A DNA stretch of 64,000 nucleotides from Pararcticibacter amylolyticus (lineage in GTDB: Bacteria > Bacteroidota > Bacteroidia > Sphingobacteriales > Sphingobacteriaceae): NCBI RefSeq assembly GCF_003130405.1, contig NZ_QEAS01000001.1, positions 269,314 through 333,313 on the forward strand, given 5' to 3'. A program made the translations under genes and the position numbers. Within the stretch, counting starts at the first letter, position 1, and every line of letters starts with the position of its first letter. The notes under the pieces were generated by a model. It saw only the letters and a program-made list of their open reading frames with translations. It did no database searches and was not told where the DNA came from. Below, piece after piece: positions 1-8,104 of this stretch.

Positions 1-19
1 CTAACAGATAGCCGCTTCG

Positions 20-469
20 CTATTTCGCTTCCCATAATAATTTCTTTCCGAACCCAAGAGTGTTATCCGTAAATTTAATACGGGTCAATTTTACTGCCCA
101 TAATTCGCCTCCGATTGCCATAGCAAAAGGATACTTCTTATAGTACACCTTCTGAAGATCCGGCAATTCAGGGTCTGTTGCACGTACAAATGAACCTGAA
201 AACTGAATTCCTTTTACCTTACCGGTGATCAGTTTATCAGGCAGTACAGAACCAGCAACTTTGTCATTTTCAAGCCCCTGCACAACATGTAACGTTTCAG
301 GAGAGGATTTAAAAATAAGGCTGTTATATTTTTCACTGTATGCATAAAAGCATGTCGCACAATAGGGAATACCATCTGTACACGTAGCCAGTGTAAGAAC
401 CGTCTGAGATTGTAAAAAGGCAACAATCCGCTTATCAACTTCCATTGCCGGAGACAGAGTTTCAATCAT
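20..469 (-). CDS. YhbP/PNPOx-like flavin-binding split-barrel protein
   Basis: A 149-residue protein with the look of the pyridoxamine-phosphate-oxidase-like split barrel, closest in feel to the YhbP (UPF0306) group. Visible signs are the first strand LATCTDGIPYCATCFYAY (residues 27-44), a KGIQFSG strand (86-92) and a closing LWAVKLTRIKFTDN strand (123-136). Members bind FMN or similar cofactors, but the substrate is unknown. It is the last gene of a leftward operon and its ATG overlaps the ferredoxin stop by 4 bases (ATGA type), suggesting translational coupling. A flavin-like protein coupled to a ferredoxin could belong to an electron-transfer step, but that is inference. Family assignment is fairly confident; function is not. 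Confidence 0.7.
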   Translation of the reverse strand: MIETLSPAMEVDKRIVAFLQSQTVLTLATCTDGIPYCATCFYAYSEKYNSLIFKSSPETLHVVQGLENDKVAGSVLPDKLITGKVKGIQFSGSFVRATDPELPDLQKVYYKKYPFAMAIGGELWAVKLTRIKFTDNTLGFGKKLLWEAK

Positions 470-696
470 TTCGTCTTTTCTACTTTAATAATATTAACAG
501 GACAATGCTGAGCTGCACTTTTGTTACTTTCATACTCATCATCGCCCACAATAACGGTGAAAAACCCTCTCTTTTCCACGCCCTGTATCAAGGTGCATTT
601 TCCATCCCTTCTCGAAATGCGCCACCGGTAATTTGCAGCCTCCACACAGGCATTACAGCCTATACACTTTGCCCTTTGCTGAGTAATACGGACCAT
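466..696 (-). CDS. Single-cluster [4Fe-4S] ferredoxin-like protein
   Basis: A 76-residue protein with the cluster motif C11-x2-C14-x2-C17 and a distant C65-Pro, the pattern of a single [4Fe-4S] ferredoxin. A further Cys at 34 lies outside the motif. It has no signal peptide and is expected to be cytoplasmic. Its ATG overlaps the TGA of the upstream U32 gene, and its own end overlaps the start of the YhbP-like gene, so three genes are translationally chained. U32 proteins of the TrhP/RlhA group need iron-sulphur chemistry for RNA hydroxylation, so this ferredoxin could be their electron donor. The motif is seen directly; the partner role is inference. Confidence 0.8.
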   Translation of the reverse strand: MVRITQQRAKCIGCNACVEAANYRWRISRRDGKCTLIQGVEKRGFFTVIVGDDEYESNKSAAQHCPVNIIKVEKTK

Positions 697-1934
697 CAGG
701 CGTCAACAAGTTTATATAGTTTATCCGATGCCCTCACCTTTTCCCTCAGGGGCATGGAAAATACATCGCCTTTTTTTACCCTGCCGGTTGCCCGGTCATT
801 TACACGAAGCTCATTTACTACTGTCTGTACTACCCCCGTGGTTGGGCCGGTGATCAGGATCTCATCACCAATATCAAGCGACTGCGATTCCATTCTGAAC
901 TCCCCTGTTCCTGCATTGTCGAAATATTTGACCCCCTTACCAAGATACACCTTCTTTTTAGTGGCTTTGGATCCGTAGGCATTACTCCATTCACCGATTT
1001 TTCGACCCAGGTAATAGCCTTCCCAGAATCCCCTGTTAAACACTGTTGCCAGACGCGCTTTCCAGTCTTCTATCTTACTATCGGTATAATCTCCTGCGTA
1101 GTATGAATCGATAGCTTCACGGTAACTTTTAATAACTGTATAAACGTAATCAGCACTCCTGCCCCGGCCTTCAATCTTCAGCACTTTCACCCCTGCATCA
1201 ATGATCTTGTCAAGGAAATCTATCGTGCATAAGTCCTTGGCAGACATGATATACTCGTTGTCGATCTCAAACTCTACCCCTTGCTCCTTGTCTGTAACAA
1301 TGTAACTCCTCCGGCAATTCTGAATACACGCGCCCCTGTTGGCCGATGCAAAATCAGAATGAAGGCTCATATAACATTTTCCTGACACCGCCATACACAG
1401 CGCCCCATGCCCGAAAATTTCAAGCTCAACAATTTTGCCGGATGGCCCGGTGATATTTCTCCGTTTTATTTCACGGGTTATAGCAGCAACCTGCATCAGG
1501 CTCAACTCCCTTGCCATCACCATCACATCCCCATATTCCGCAAAGAACTCGATCGTCTCTATATTCGTCACGTTCGCCTGGGTAGATATATGAACATTCA
1601 CCCCTGCCTTACGGGCATAATGGATGGCAGCAAAATCCGAAGCGATAATGGCATCCACACCATATGCCTTCCCTGCATCAACAATGCTCTTCATCAGGCT
1701 GATGTCGTGATCATAAAGAATTGTATTGAGAGTCAGATAACTTTTTATGTTATGCTGCCGGCAAATAGAAGTAATCTGAGCCAGGTCATCAATTGTAAAA
1801 TTGTTACTGGACCGTGCGCGCATGTTAAGCTGCTCAATTCCGAAGTACACCGAGTCAGCACCAGCTTTAATAGCAGCCATGAGCGATTCAAACGATCCTG
1901 CTGGAGCCAGCAATTCAATTTTATTATCTTGCAT
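696..1934 (-). CDS. Peptidase U32 family protein, likely tRNA hydroxylation protein TrhP-like
   Basis: About 412 residues. It carries the U32 signature EIFGHGALCMAVSGKCYMS (172-190) followed by NRGACIQNC, giving four conserved Cys (C180, C187, C203, C207) that in this family bind an iron-sulphur cluster. Despite the peptidase name, E. coli members TrhP (YegQ) and RlhA act in prephenate-linked RNA hydroxylation (ho5U34 of tRNA, or ho5C of 23S rRNA). The reading frame is open further upstream to 2000, but the start MQDNKIELLAPAG at 1934 fits the family N-terminus. First gene of the operon with the ferredoxin and YhbP-like genes, and divergent from the ThrE gene. TrhP versus RlhA cannot be decided by eye. 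Confidence 0.85.
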   Translation of the reverse strand: MQDNKIELLAPAGSFESLMAAIKAGADSVYFGIEQLNMRARSSNNFTIDDLAQITSICRQHNIKSYLTLNTILYDHDISLMKSIVDAGKAYGVDAIIASDFAAIHYARKAGVNVHISTQANVTNIETIEFFAEYGDVMVMARELSLMQVAAITREIKRRNITGPSGKIVELEIFGHGALCMAVSGKCYMSLHSDFASANRGACIQNCRRSYIVTDKEQGVEFEIDNEYIMSAKDLCTIDFLDKIIDAGVKVLKIEGRGRSADYVYTVIKSYREAIDSYYAGDYTDSKIEDWKARLATVFNRGFWEGYYLGRKIGEWSNAYGSKATKKKVYLGKGVKYFDNAGTGEFRMESQSLDIGDEILITGPTTGVVQTVVNELRVNDRATGRVKKGDVFSMPLREKVRASDKLYKLVDA

Positions 1935-2021
1935 TTTACAACGATTTATTACTTTACAAAATTTTGCATTTTTTTCGCTATAAAATATGATCTCTGTCAA
2001 GTGTGGAGAAAGAAGTTATCC

Positions 2022-2029
2022 TATTTTTG
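2022..2029 (+). promoter_or_regulatory. Candidate -7 element for the threonine/serine exporter operon
   Basis: TATTTTTG matches the Bacteroidota -7 consensus TAnnTTTG and lies 27 bases before the ATG at 2057. Its position argues against the upstream in-frame start at 2003. No convincing -33 element was found. Confidence 0.45.
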
Positions 2030-2056
2030 CAGAGTTTTTCAAAAATTGTCAATTCT

Positions 2057-2830
2057 ATGACATCAAATTTAAAAAATACTGAAATTAAAGAATTAGGCGA
2101 CACCCTCTTGCATATAGGAGCTTTGCTATTGAGTGCAGGTGCCAGTACAGGCAGAACCAGGAATACTATCACCAGGATTTCTGATTCATTTGGATACAAC
2201 ACGGAGTTTGTGATCAGCAACAGAACACTTCTCCTGTCTCTAAATGATGAGAATGACGAGTATTTCTTCAACAGCCTCAAAAGGTCATCTCCGCACGGAG
2301 TAAATTTCACCCTGCTCGTAGGGATCAGCCACCTCAGCTGGCAGGCTGTGGAAGATAAGCTGAGTGTTCAGGAAATAAACGAACGCCTTTCGCGGTTGGT
2401 GGCTCTTCCCCACTACACCAGATGGATAGTGCTCACGCTGGTCGGACTTGCAGGTTCTTCATTCTGCCGGGTGAACGGAGGAGAAGCACTTGACATGCTC
2501 ACTGTTTTTGTAGCGACCGTTGCAGGCCTGTTTGTCAGACAGGAGGCCGTACGCCTCAAGTTCAATAGTTATATGTGTGTATATTTCGGCGCCCTGACAG
2601 CCTCTCTTATCGCCGGGGCAGCGGTCAAGTTCGGAATGGGCTATACCCATCTTCCTGCATTTGCCACTTCCGTTCTCTTCCTCATTCCGGGAGTTCCATT
2701 GATCAATACATTTTCAGATATGATTGAGGGAAATCTTCAAAATGCAATTATCCGCGGCATGAACGGACTTATTATTTCCTTTGCAATTGGTCTGGGACTC
2801 TTAACGTCAACTTTTATTTATCAGCTTTAA
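2057..2830 (+). CDS. Threonine/serine exporter family, N-terminal half (ThrE/YjjP-like)
   Basis: About 257 residues. The soluble N-terminal region has LLSAGASTGRTRNTI and, later, SPHGVNFTLLVGISHLSW, patterns of the ThrE (PF06738) domain; the C-terminal half holds roughly five hydrophobic helices, ending in IIRGMNGLIISFAIGLGL. In Corynebacterium ThrE is one chain; here, as in the YjjP/YjjB pair, it is split in two. The next gene starts 3 bases after this stop and encodes the small second half, so the two form one inner-membrane exporter. The ATG at 2057 is preferred over 2003 because a -7 promoter element lies between them. Confidence 0.85.
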   Translation: MTSNLKNTEIKELGDTLLHIGALLLSAGASTGRTRNTITRISDSFGYNTEFVISNRTLLLSLNDENDEYFFNSLKRSSPHGVNFTLLVGISHLSWQAVEDKLSVQEINERLSRLVALPHYTRWIVLTLVGLAGSSFCRVNGGEALDMLTVFVATVAGLFVRQEAVRLKFNSYMCVYFGALTASLIAGAAVKFGMGYTHLPAFATSVLFLIPGVPLINTFSDMIEGNLQNAIIRGMNGLIISFAIGLGLLTSTFIYQL

Positions 2831-2833
2831 CAG

Positions 2834-3322
2834 ATGGATTGGTTATTATTAGAAAAATGCATATGGTTCGGTCTTGCAGCAACAGGATTCGCTGTATTAT
2901 TTAATGTTCCGGTGAAAAATCTGCCAGCTATTTATCTCATGGGAGCAGCGGGAGGATTTACGAAGGTATTTACCATGCATTTAGGCACGAACATAGTTTT
3001 CGGTTCACTATATGGGGCAACAGTAGTTGGATTCCTTAGTATTTATTTTGCACACAGACGCCACTCTCCTCCTCCTGTTCTGGCCATTCCTGCCGTCATA
3101 CCCATGATCCCGGGGATCCTCGCATACAAGATGATCATTGGTCTTATAAAGCTCGCAGGAGAGGTTCAGCCCGACACCTATTCCCAAATATTATCTGAAA
3201 CGGTCAATAACGGGCTGAAAGTGATGTTCATCCTGATGTGCTTAGCCGGCGGTGTTGCCATCCCTATGCTCATCACACGTAAGGAATCAGCCAAAGAACT
3301 TAAGTTCAAAAGAAAAGGATGA
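2834..3322 (+). CDS. Threonine/serine exporter family, C-terminal half (ThrE_2/YjjB-like)
   Basis: A 162-residue membrane protein with about four or five hydrophobic segments and the conserved stretch AIPAVIPMIPGILAYKM typical of ThrE_2/YjjB proteins. It ends in a basic tail, ESAKELKFKRKG. It sits 3 bases behind the ThrE-domain gene and is almost certainly its membrane partner. The pair exports small molecules; L-threonine/L-serine is the Corynebacterium precedent, while succinate has been linked to YjjPB in E. coli, so the substrate remains open. Confidence 0.85.
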   Translation: MDWLLLEKCIWFGLAATGFAVLFNVPVKNLPAIYLMGAAGGFTKVFTMHLGTNIVFGSLYGATVVGFLSIYFAHRRHSPPPVLAIPAVIPMIPGILAYKMIIGLIKLAGEVQPDTYSQILSETVNNGLKVMFILMCLAGGVAIPMLITRKESAKELKFKRKG

Positions 3323-3388
3323 TAAGGCGGTAAGATATCGGCTATTAGCTTTGGGCCTGCGATACAAAACACAACATTCATAAAAAGA

Positions 3389-3418
3389 AAATGCCGGAGC
3401 TAAACAACTCCGGCATTT
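3389..3418. terminator. Bidirectional terminator between exporter and phosphorylase-like gene
   Basis: An 11-bp perfect stem (3389-3399 with 3408-3418, core atgccggag) with an 8-base loop. T-rich tails lie on both sides (cttttata rightwards; tctttttatg read leftwards), fitting the convergent genes that flank it. Confidence 0.85.
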
Positions 3419-3487
3419 CTTTTATAATTATAATCTATACTTGCTGATAGCTAAAAGCCGAAACTTATGGCCAACATTGTTCAGCTG

Positions 3488-5140
3488 TTATTTCGAGAAC
3501 ATCACCTCGTAATACTCATTAGCCATACGGCCGGATTCGAACGCAGGAACAACGTCTGCTGCTGCTTTCTTCACAATTGAAAGCCACCTGCTCTGATCCT
3601 TATAATAAGTTGGCAATACCTCTTTCTCCAGAGTATCAATCAGATTTAAGGCCTCAAGGCGGTCCTTCTCTTCAAATGAAAGCTCATCAGCAGCCGGCTG
3701 AATAAGGAAACAGTTTTCCTTATCTATTGCAAACTCGGGGATCCACCCATCCGGAATGGAAAGATTCACACATCCGTTCATAGCTGCCGTCATACCACTG
3801 GTACCCGAAGCCTCCCTGTACATCCTTGGGTTATTCAGCCAAACATCAGAACCTTTCTTCAATAATGCAGACAATTTCAATTCATAGCCTGTTACCACTG
3901 CGCAATTAGTAAGAGACCGCGTACGGTCAATGATGCTGTTAAACGTATCAATTGCACCATAATCCTGAGGATAAGGCTTCCCAGCCCATATTATCTGAAC
4001 AGGATATTCAGAATTATTCACCAGCTTAAGAAAACGCTCCCAGTCGTTCATCAGCAGATCAGCTCTTTTGTATCCGGCGAAGCGCCTGGCCCAAACCACT
4101 GTCAGCACATTTTCGTCAAAGATCTTCCCGCACTGATCAGCAACAAGATCAAACAGAGCTTTTTTCATCTCTTTCTTTCTGGCTACCATGGCCGTGTCAT
4201 CACCAGCTTCAAGAGCTTTCCCAAAAGCGGGATCTTCCCAGTAAGTCTTGTTCTGGGCGTTTGTAATAGAAGTAATATCGCATATTCCTGGATTACCCTT
4301 CCACATATCGCGGGAAACTTCACCATGGAGTTTCGAGACCGCATTAGCTTTCCCGGCAAACTTAAGAGCCCCGAGGGTATAATTAAATGCGTGCCCTTCC
4401 AGCCCAAGAACCGACTTCACCTCGTGCTCTGTAAGGCCGTAGAAGAAAGACATATCCTGCAGGAGGGAGTAGCCGTGCTCTTCGTTACCCGCAGCTTCCG
4501 GTGTATGCGTAGTAAACACTACCCGCTTCTTCACCTCTTCAACACTTTTAAATTTAGAGTACAGATAGAAGTTAAGAGAAATAGAATGTCCTTCATTCAT
4601 ATGATACAAGGTGTCGTCTCTTCCGATCAGGTCAAGCAGCTTTGCACCGCCTGTTCCCAGAAGGATAGACTGAGCAACACGTGTTGCCTCGTTTGAATCG
4701 TACAACCGATGGCTGATACCTCTCGAAACTTCATCATTTTCAGGAAGATCGGTACTCAGCAAAAACAGGGGCGCAGACTTAAAGACCTCAGGCTTCAGAA
4801 GCCATACTTTTACATGCACGGGAGAATCATGAATGGGAATAGTAAACCGGATACCGGTATCTTCCAGAAACGAATATTGTTTCTCAACAAATGCAGGTTT
4901 CATGATACCGCTGGTATCTCTCACCTGGTCATAATATCCATATTTCCAGAGTATTCCAACTCCAACAAGATTCTGTTTAAGTTCATAAGCACTTCTAAGA
5001 TGTGATCCGGCAAGGAATCCGAGACCACCACTATAAATTTTTAATGCCTGGTCGATGGCAAATTCCATAGAAAAATATGAAACAGGAGTTGCATATTTCT
5101 GATCGGGCTCATAGCTAAAAATATCCTTAGTTGTAATCAT
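3488..5140 (-). CDS. Alpha-glucan phosphorylase family protein with PLP lysine replaced by Thr
   Basis: A 550-residue GT35-type protein of the short alpha-glucan phosphorylase group. Family marks include YFSMEFAID (22-30), GGLGFLAGSH (38-47), FTTHTPEAAGNEEH (209-222), ARRFAGYKRADL (351-362) and EASGTSGM (443-450). Normal members phosphorolyse glycogen or maltodextrin to glucose-1-phosphate using PLP on a lysine right after the GTSGM/GTGNM motif. Here that position is T451 (codon ACG, 3788-3790), so PLP attachment may be lost or altered. Glycogen synthesis genes glgA-glgC lie about 26 kb away. It could be a non-phosphorolytic glucan-binding or transferase relative, perhaps common in this lineage. 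Fold assignment is strong; activity is doubtful. Confidence 0.8.
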   Translation of the reverse strand: MITTKDIFSYEPDQKYATPVSYFSMEFAIDQALKIYSGGLGFLAGSHLRSAYELKQNLVGVGILWKYGYYDQVRDTSGIMKPAFVEKQYSFLEDTGIRFTIPIHDSPVHVKVWLLKPEVFKSAPLFLLSTDLPENDEVSRGISHRLYDSNEATRVAQSILLGTGGAKLLDLIGRDDTLYHMNEGHSISLNFYLYSKFKSVEEVKKRVVFTTHTPEAAGNEEHGYSLLQDMSFFYGLTEHEVKSVLGLEGHAFNYTLGALKFAGKANAVSKLHGEVSRDMWKGNPGICDITSITNAQNKTYWEDPAFGKALEAGDDTAMVARKKEMKKALFDLVADQCGKIFDENVLTVVWARRFAGYKRADLLMNDWERFLKLVNNSEYPVQIIWAGKPYPQDYGAIDTFNSIIDRTRSLTNCAVVTGYELKLSALLKKGSDVWLNNPRMYREASGTSGMTAAMNGCVNLSIPDGWIPEFAIDKENCFLIQPAADELSFEEKDRLEALNLIDTLEKEVLPTYYKDQSRWLSIVKKAAADVVPAFESGRMANEYYEVMFSK

Positions 5141-5268
5141 AAAAGCAAAATAGCGAATTATTTAATATATTAAATTGATCGGGACGATGTTATTTATACT
5201 TATGTGAAAATTAAAAGTTTCAACGCACATCAACATTCCGCCATATTAATACATTTATATTAAAAAAC

Positions 5269-5291
5269 AAAAGGGCAGAGACTGCCCTTTT
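5269..5291 (-). terminator. Terminator of the tandem aldolase gene
   Basis: A 10-bp stem (aaaagggcag 5269-5278 with 5282-5291), 3-base loop, and a T-rich run (gttttttaa) on the leftward transcript. It lies just past the aldolase stop and separates it from the phosphorylase-like gene. Confidence 0.85.
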
Positions 5292-5317
5292 TGTGATTTG
5301 TACCTACAAATACTGAG

Positions 5318-6619
5318 TTATCCTTTTAGAAATGCCTTTCTAAGCTCCTCAACCTGCTCATTGCTGATAGGCACCATAGCACCGATCGGGGCACACATAA
5401 CCAAGGATTTGGCACTGAATTCTGCAACCTCCAGGTAATCAAAAGTTTGAAGCAACTTATTCCCTGTCACTATCACACAATCGTTCTTTATCAGCACTGC
5501 CGGATTATTTTTGCTTACCAGGTCCGGAATTTCAGGTCTTCCGGCAAACTGAGTACCAAAGTCTAGTGTATGAACATCCTGCAGGAATATCCAGCTTTCG
5601 GGTATCGTACGCACATTAAAGGAAGCTCCCGTTACCGAAAACGCCATTAAATAAGGCGATTGCGTAATAATGATCGAATTTATTTCCGGATGTTTCCGGT
5701 AGATCTCCTGGTGCAGATAAGTAGTGCGGCTTGGCATCTTGCCTGGTTCGCGCTCTCCATTCCTGATCTGAACAATATCTTCTGGCTTAAGATCCCACCT
5801 CGAAACATCTGTAGGTGTAATCAGAAAATCATTATCTCTCCATCTTACCGAAATAGTTCCATAAGAGCTGAACATCAGGCCCTGCGTGCAGGCACGGTGC
5901 ACTATTTTACATATTTCAGATCTCTTCTCTCTTTCGTCTGAAGGATATTCTGCCACCTTCATTTCAGGAAGAGGCTCCGGCAACTGTGCCTCAAATGCAT
6001 CTACATCAGAATCCTTAAGGTAGGCAGGGGTTCCCACCGCTTTTCCATAAAGGATAGTACGGGCAGAAAATTCCAGGGTCTCGAAACGCTGAAACGCATC
6101 CATCAAATCATCTCCTCCTACCACAGTTCCGTGGTTTTCCATTATCACAGCCTTATATCCCCTGGTAAACTCGCTAGCGATCTTTGCACCCAGAGCTTCA
6201 CTTCCCGGCAGCTCGTATTCAGCATATCCAATAGCTCCGCATACCTGCCGGGCTTGCGATAAAATATTGGTGTCCGGAATTGTTCTGGCAATACTAAATG
6301 AAACCAATGCCGGCGGGTGGGCATGGATAATCGCTTTTATATCCGGGCGAATAGCATAAATAGCCCGGTGGAAAGGAAACTCAGAGGACGGTTTGTGTAA
6401 ACCTTCTATTGTCCCATCCTTCCTGATACACACGATATCAGACGGCTGCAGTGAGCCCTTGTCTACCGCAGAAGGAGAGATCCATATATCCCCGTTAGCA
6501 TCCATAACAGAGATATTTCCGCCGGATGTAGTAGTCAGGCCTCTGCGATAAATCCGGGTCATCACCAGCGCTACCTGCTCCCTGGGATGCATCAAACTGG
6601 TATTTAAAATATCATTCAT
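5318..6619 (-). CDS. Tandem class II aldolase/adducin-domain protein, second domain degenerate
   Basis: A 433-residue protein built of two class II aldolase/adducin domains (about 10-200 and 232-415). The first keeps the metal site: E80, HAH at 99-101 and the ENHG motif with H163. In the second the matching positions are T300, T319, S321 and D380, so no zinc site remains. Class II aldolases act on sugar phosphates such as fuculose- or ribulose-1/5-phosphate, but the substrate here cannot be read. The second domain may have become structural or regulatory. Monocistronic, with its own terminator, and divergent from the aspartyl-protease gene. Confidence 0.75.
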   Translation of the reverse strand: MNDILNTSLMHPREQVALVMTRIYRRGLTTTSGGNISVMDANGDIWISPSAVDKGSLQPSDIVCIRKDGTIEGLHKPSSEFPFHRAIYAIRPDIKAIIHAHPPALVSFSIARTIPDTNILSQARQVCGAIGYAEYELPGSEALGAKIASEFTRGYKAVIMENHGTVVGGDDLMDAFQRFETLEFSARTILYGKAVGTPAYLKDSDVDAFEAQLPEPLPEMKVAEYPSDEREKRSEICKIVHRACTQGLMFSSYGTISVRWRDNDFLITPTDVSRWDLKPEDIVQIRNGEREPGKMPSRTTYLHQEIYRKHPEINSIIITQSPYLMAFSVTGASFNVRTIPESWIFLQDVHTLDFGTQFAGRPEIPDLVSKNNPAVLIKNDCVIVTGNKLLQTFDYLEVAEFSAKSLVMCAPIGAMVPISNEQVEELRKAFLKG

Positions 6620-6855
6620 TCTTCTAAATCTTAATAAAGCACAATATTACATCGCAAGTTTAATTCAGCTGTCATGTAGTGTCTTGCTCCTGCATCTGCA
6701 CCTATACAAAACACCTAAAAATCAAATAATTCCGGAATGACAAAAATCACGCAGGATCATGACAATAAACCGCAAAAAATATACTATCCATTTTATATTC
6801 ACGTTTAGGTAAAGAGTTTATAAGAAAATTTATAACTTGAGCTAAACTGACCATT

Positions 6856-8097
6856 GTGAACCATCGGAGAGCTTACCGGTATTTCGTTATAAGTATTTTG
6901 CTTATATCTGCTCCCTTTGAGATTTCTGCACAGTCCCTGCACTTTATAAATGGTAAAAAAAACAAGACTATCAGCTTCCAGTACATCAAAAATCTGATTA
7001 TCATCCCACTCCAGATTAACGGAAAAGGCCCTTATAATTTTGTACTCGACACCGGCATTGGCATTACCCTGATCACAGACCCATCCCTGGCGGATTCACT
7101 GGGGTTAAAAAATCTCCGCACATTAAAGATCAGCGGCTTCGGAGAAGGAGAAGAGCTGGAAGCCGGCGTCACCCCCTCTCTGCTCTTCAATATCGGCAAC
7201 AATATCCTGGGAGAGATATCGGCGGCCATTCTGAAGCACGACACTTTCAACTTGTCGGCCTATACGGGTATGCCCGTCCACGGACTGATCGGATATGAAT
7301 TCTTCAGCAGCTTCATTGTCAAACTGAATTATTACACCAACACCCTTAAGCTTTATTCTCCCCGGACAACCTATGTTCCAAGGAAAGGACAAAAGATTCC
7401 GGTGTCCATTGAAGACAGGAAACCTTACCTCGTAGCCCTGGCCACATTGGCACCAGGCAATCAAAAACTGGTCAAACTGATCATCGATACGGGAGCCGGA
7501 CATCCCGTTTCACTGGAATCAGATGACAGCATTCCTTTCCCGGTACCAGAACCCAACATCCGTGCAAATTTAGGAGTAGGGCTGGGTGGGGCTATAAGCG
7601 GCTATATAGCACGGATACCGGCACTGTCTCTCGGAAAATATCAGTTTAAAAATGTTGTCACGGCGTTTCCGGACTTTCAGGATGCCGCCGGAAAGTTCAC
7701 GAGGATCACAAGGAATGGGAATATTGGCAACAGCATACTTCGCCGGTTTACGGTAGTTTTTGACTATGGCGGCTCGTGTATGTACATCAGGGCAAATGCA
7801 CGGTTCAAAACTCCGTTCGAACACGACATGAGCGGACTTGAACTGGCATGGGGTGGAGTGGGCTATCGCAGCCTGATCATCTCCAGGGTCGAAAGAGGCT
7901 CCGCTGCAGACGAAGCAGGGCTGGAGGAAAATGACGTTATAACAGACATCAACCTTAAACCATCTGATCAGATCGGCACTGAGGAAATACACGACCTGCT
8001 TCAATCCGGCAATAACCGCAATATTATGCTTCGTATCCGGAAGGAACGGTCCGGCAAACTGCAGGTAGTCATCCTGACGCTAAAACGGCGTATTTGA
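6856..8097 (+). CDS. Exported retropepsin-like aspartyl protease with PDZ domain
   Basis: A 413-residue protein starting at GTG (no in-frame ATG precedes the signal peptide). The Sec-type signal peptide covers about residues 1-26, ending ISAQS. Two retroviral-type aspartyl protease lobes follow, each with an active-site motif: FVLDTGIG (D65) and LIIDTGAG (D211). A PDZ domain occupies about 330-410 (SRVERGSAADEAGL). The architecture, tandem clan AA plus PDZ, is common among periplasmic Bacteroidota proteases of unknown substrate. It runs convergent with the exported flavoprotein gene with only 7 bases between stops, so the two transcripts probably overlap. Confidence 0.8.
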   Translation: MNHRRAYRYFVISILLISAPFEISAQSLHFINGKKNKTISFQYIKNLIIIPLQINGKGPYNFVLDTGIGITLITDPSLADSLGLKNLRTLKISGFGEGEELEAGVTPSLLFNIGNNILGEISAAILKHDTFNLSAYTGMPVHGLIGYEFFSSFIVKLNYYTNTLKLYSPRTTYVPRKGQKIPVSIEDRKPYLVALATLAPGNQKLVKLIIDTGAGHPVSLESDDSIPFPVPEPNIRANLGVGLGGAISGYIARIPALSLGKYQFKNVVTAFPDFQDAAGKFTRITRNGNIGNSILRRFTVVFDYGGSCMYIRANARFKTPFEHDMSGLELAWGGVGYRSLIISRVERGSAADEAGLEENDVITDINLKPSDQIGTEEIHDLLQSGNNRNIMLRIRKERSGKLQVVILTLKRRI

Positions 8098-8104
8098 AAA
8101 GCCC

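Noticed and set aside
445-978. Plus-strand frame of 177 codons across the ferredoxin and U32 genes
   Set aside because: It is a shadow of two confidently assigned minus-strand genes with cluster motifs.
2003-2056. Upstream in-frame extension of the ThrE-domain gene
   Set aside because: A -7 element (2022-2029) lies inside it and the family similarity begins later.
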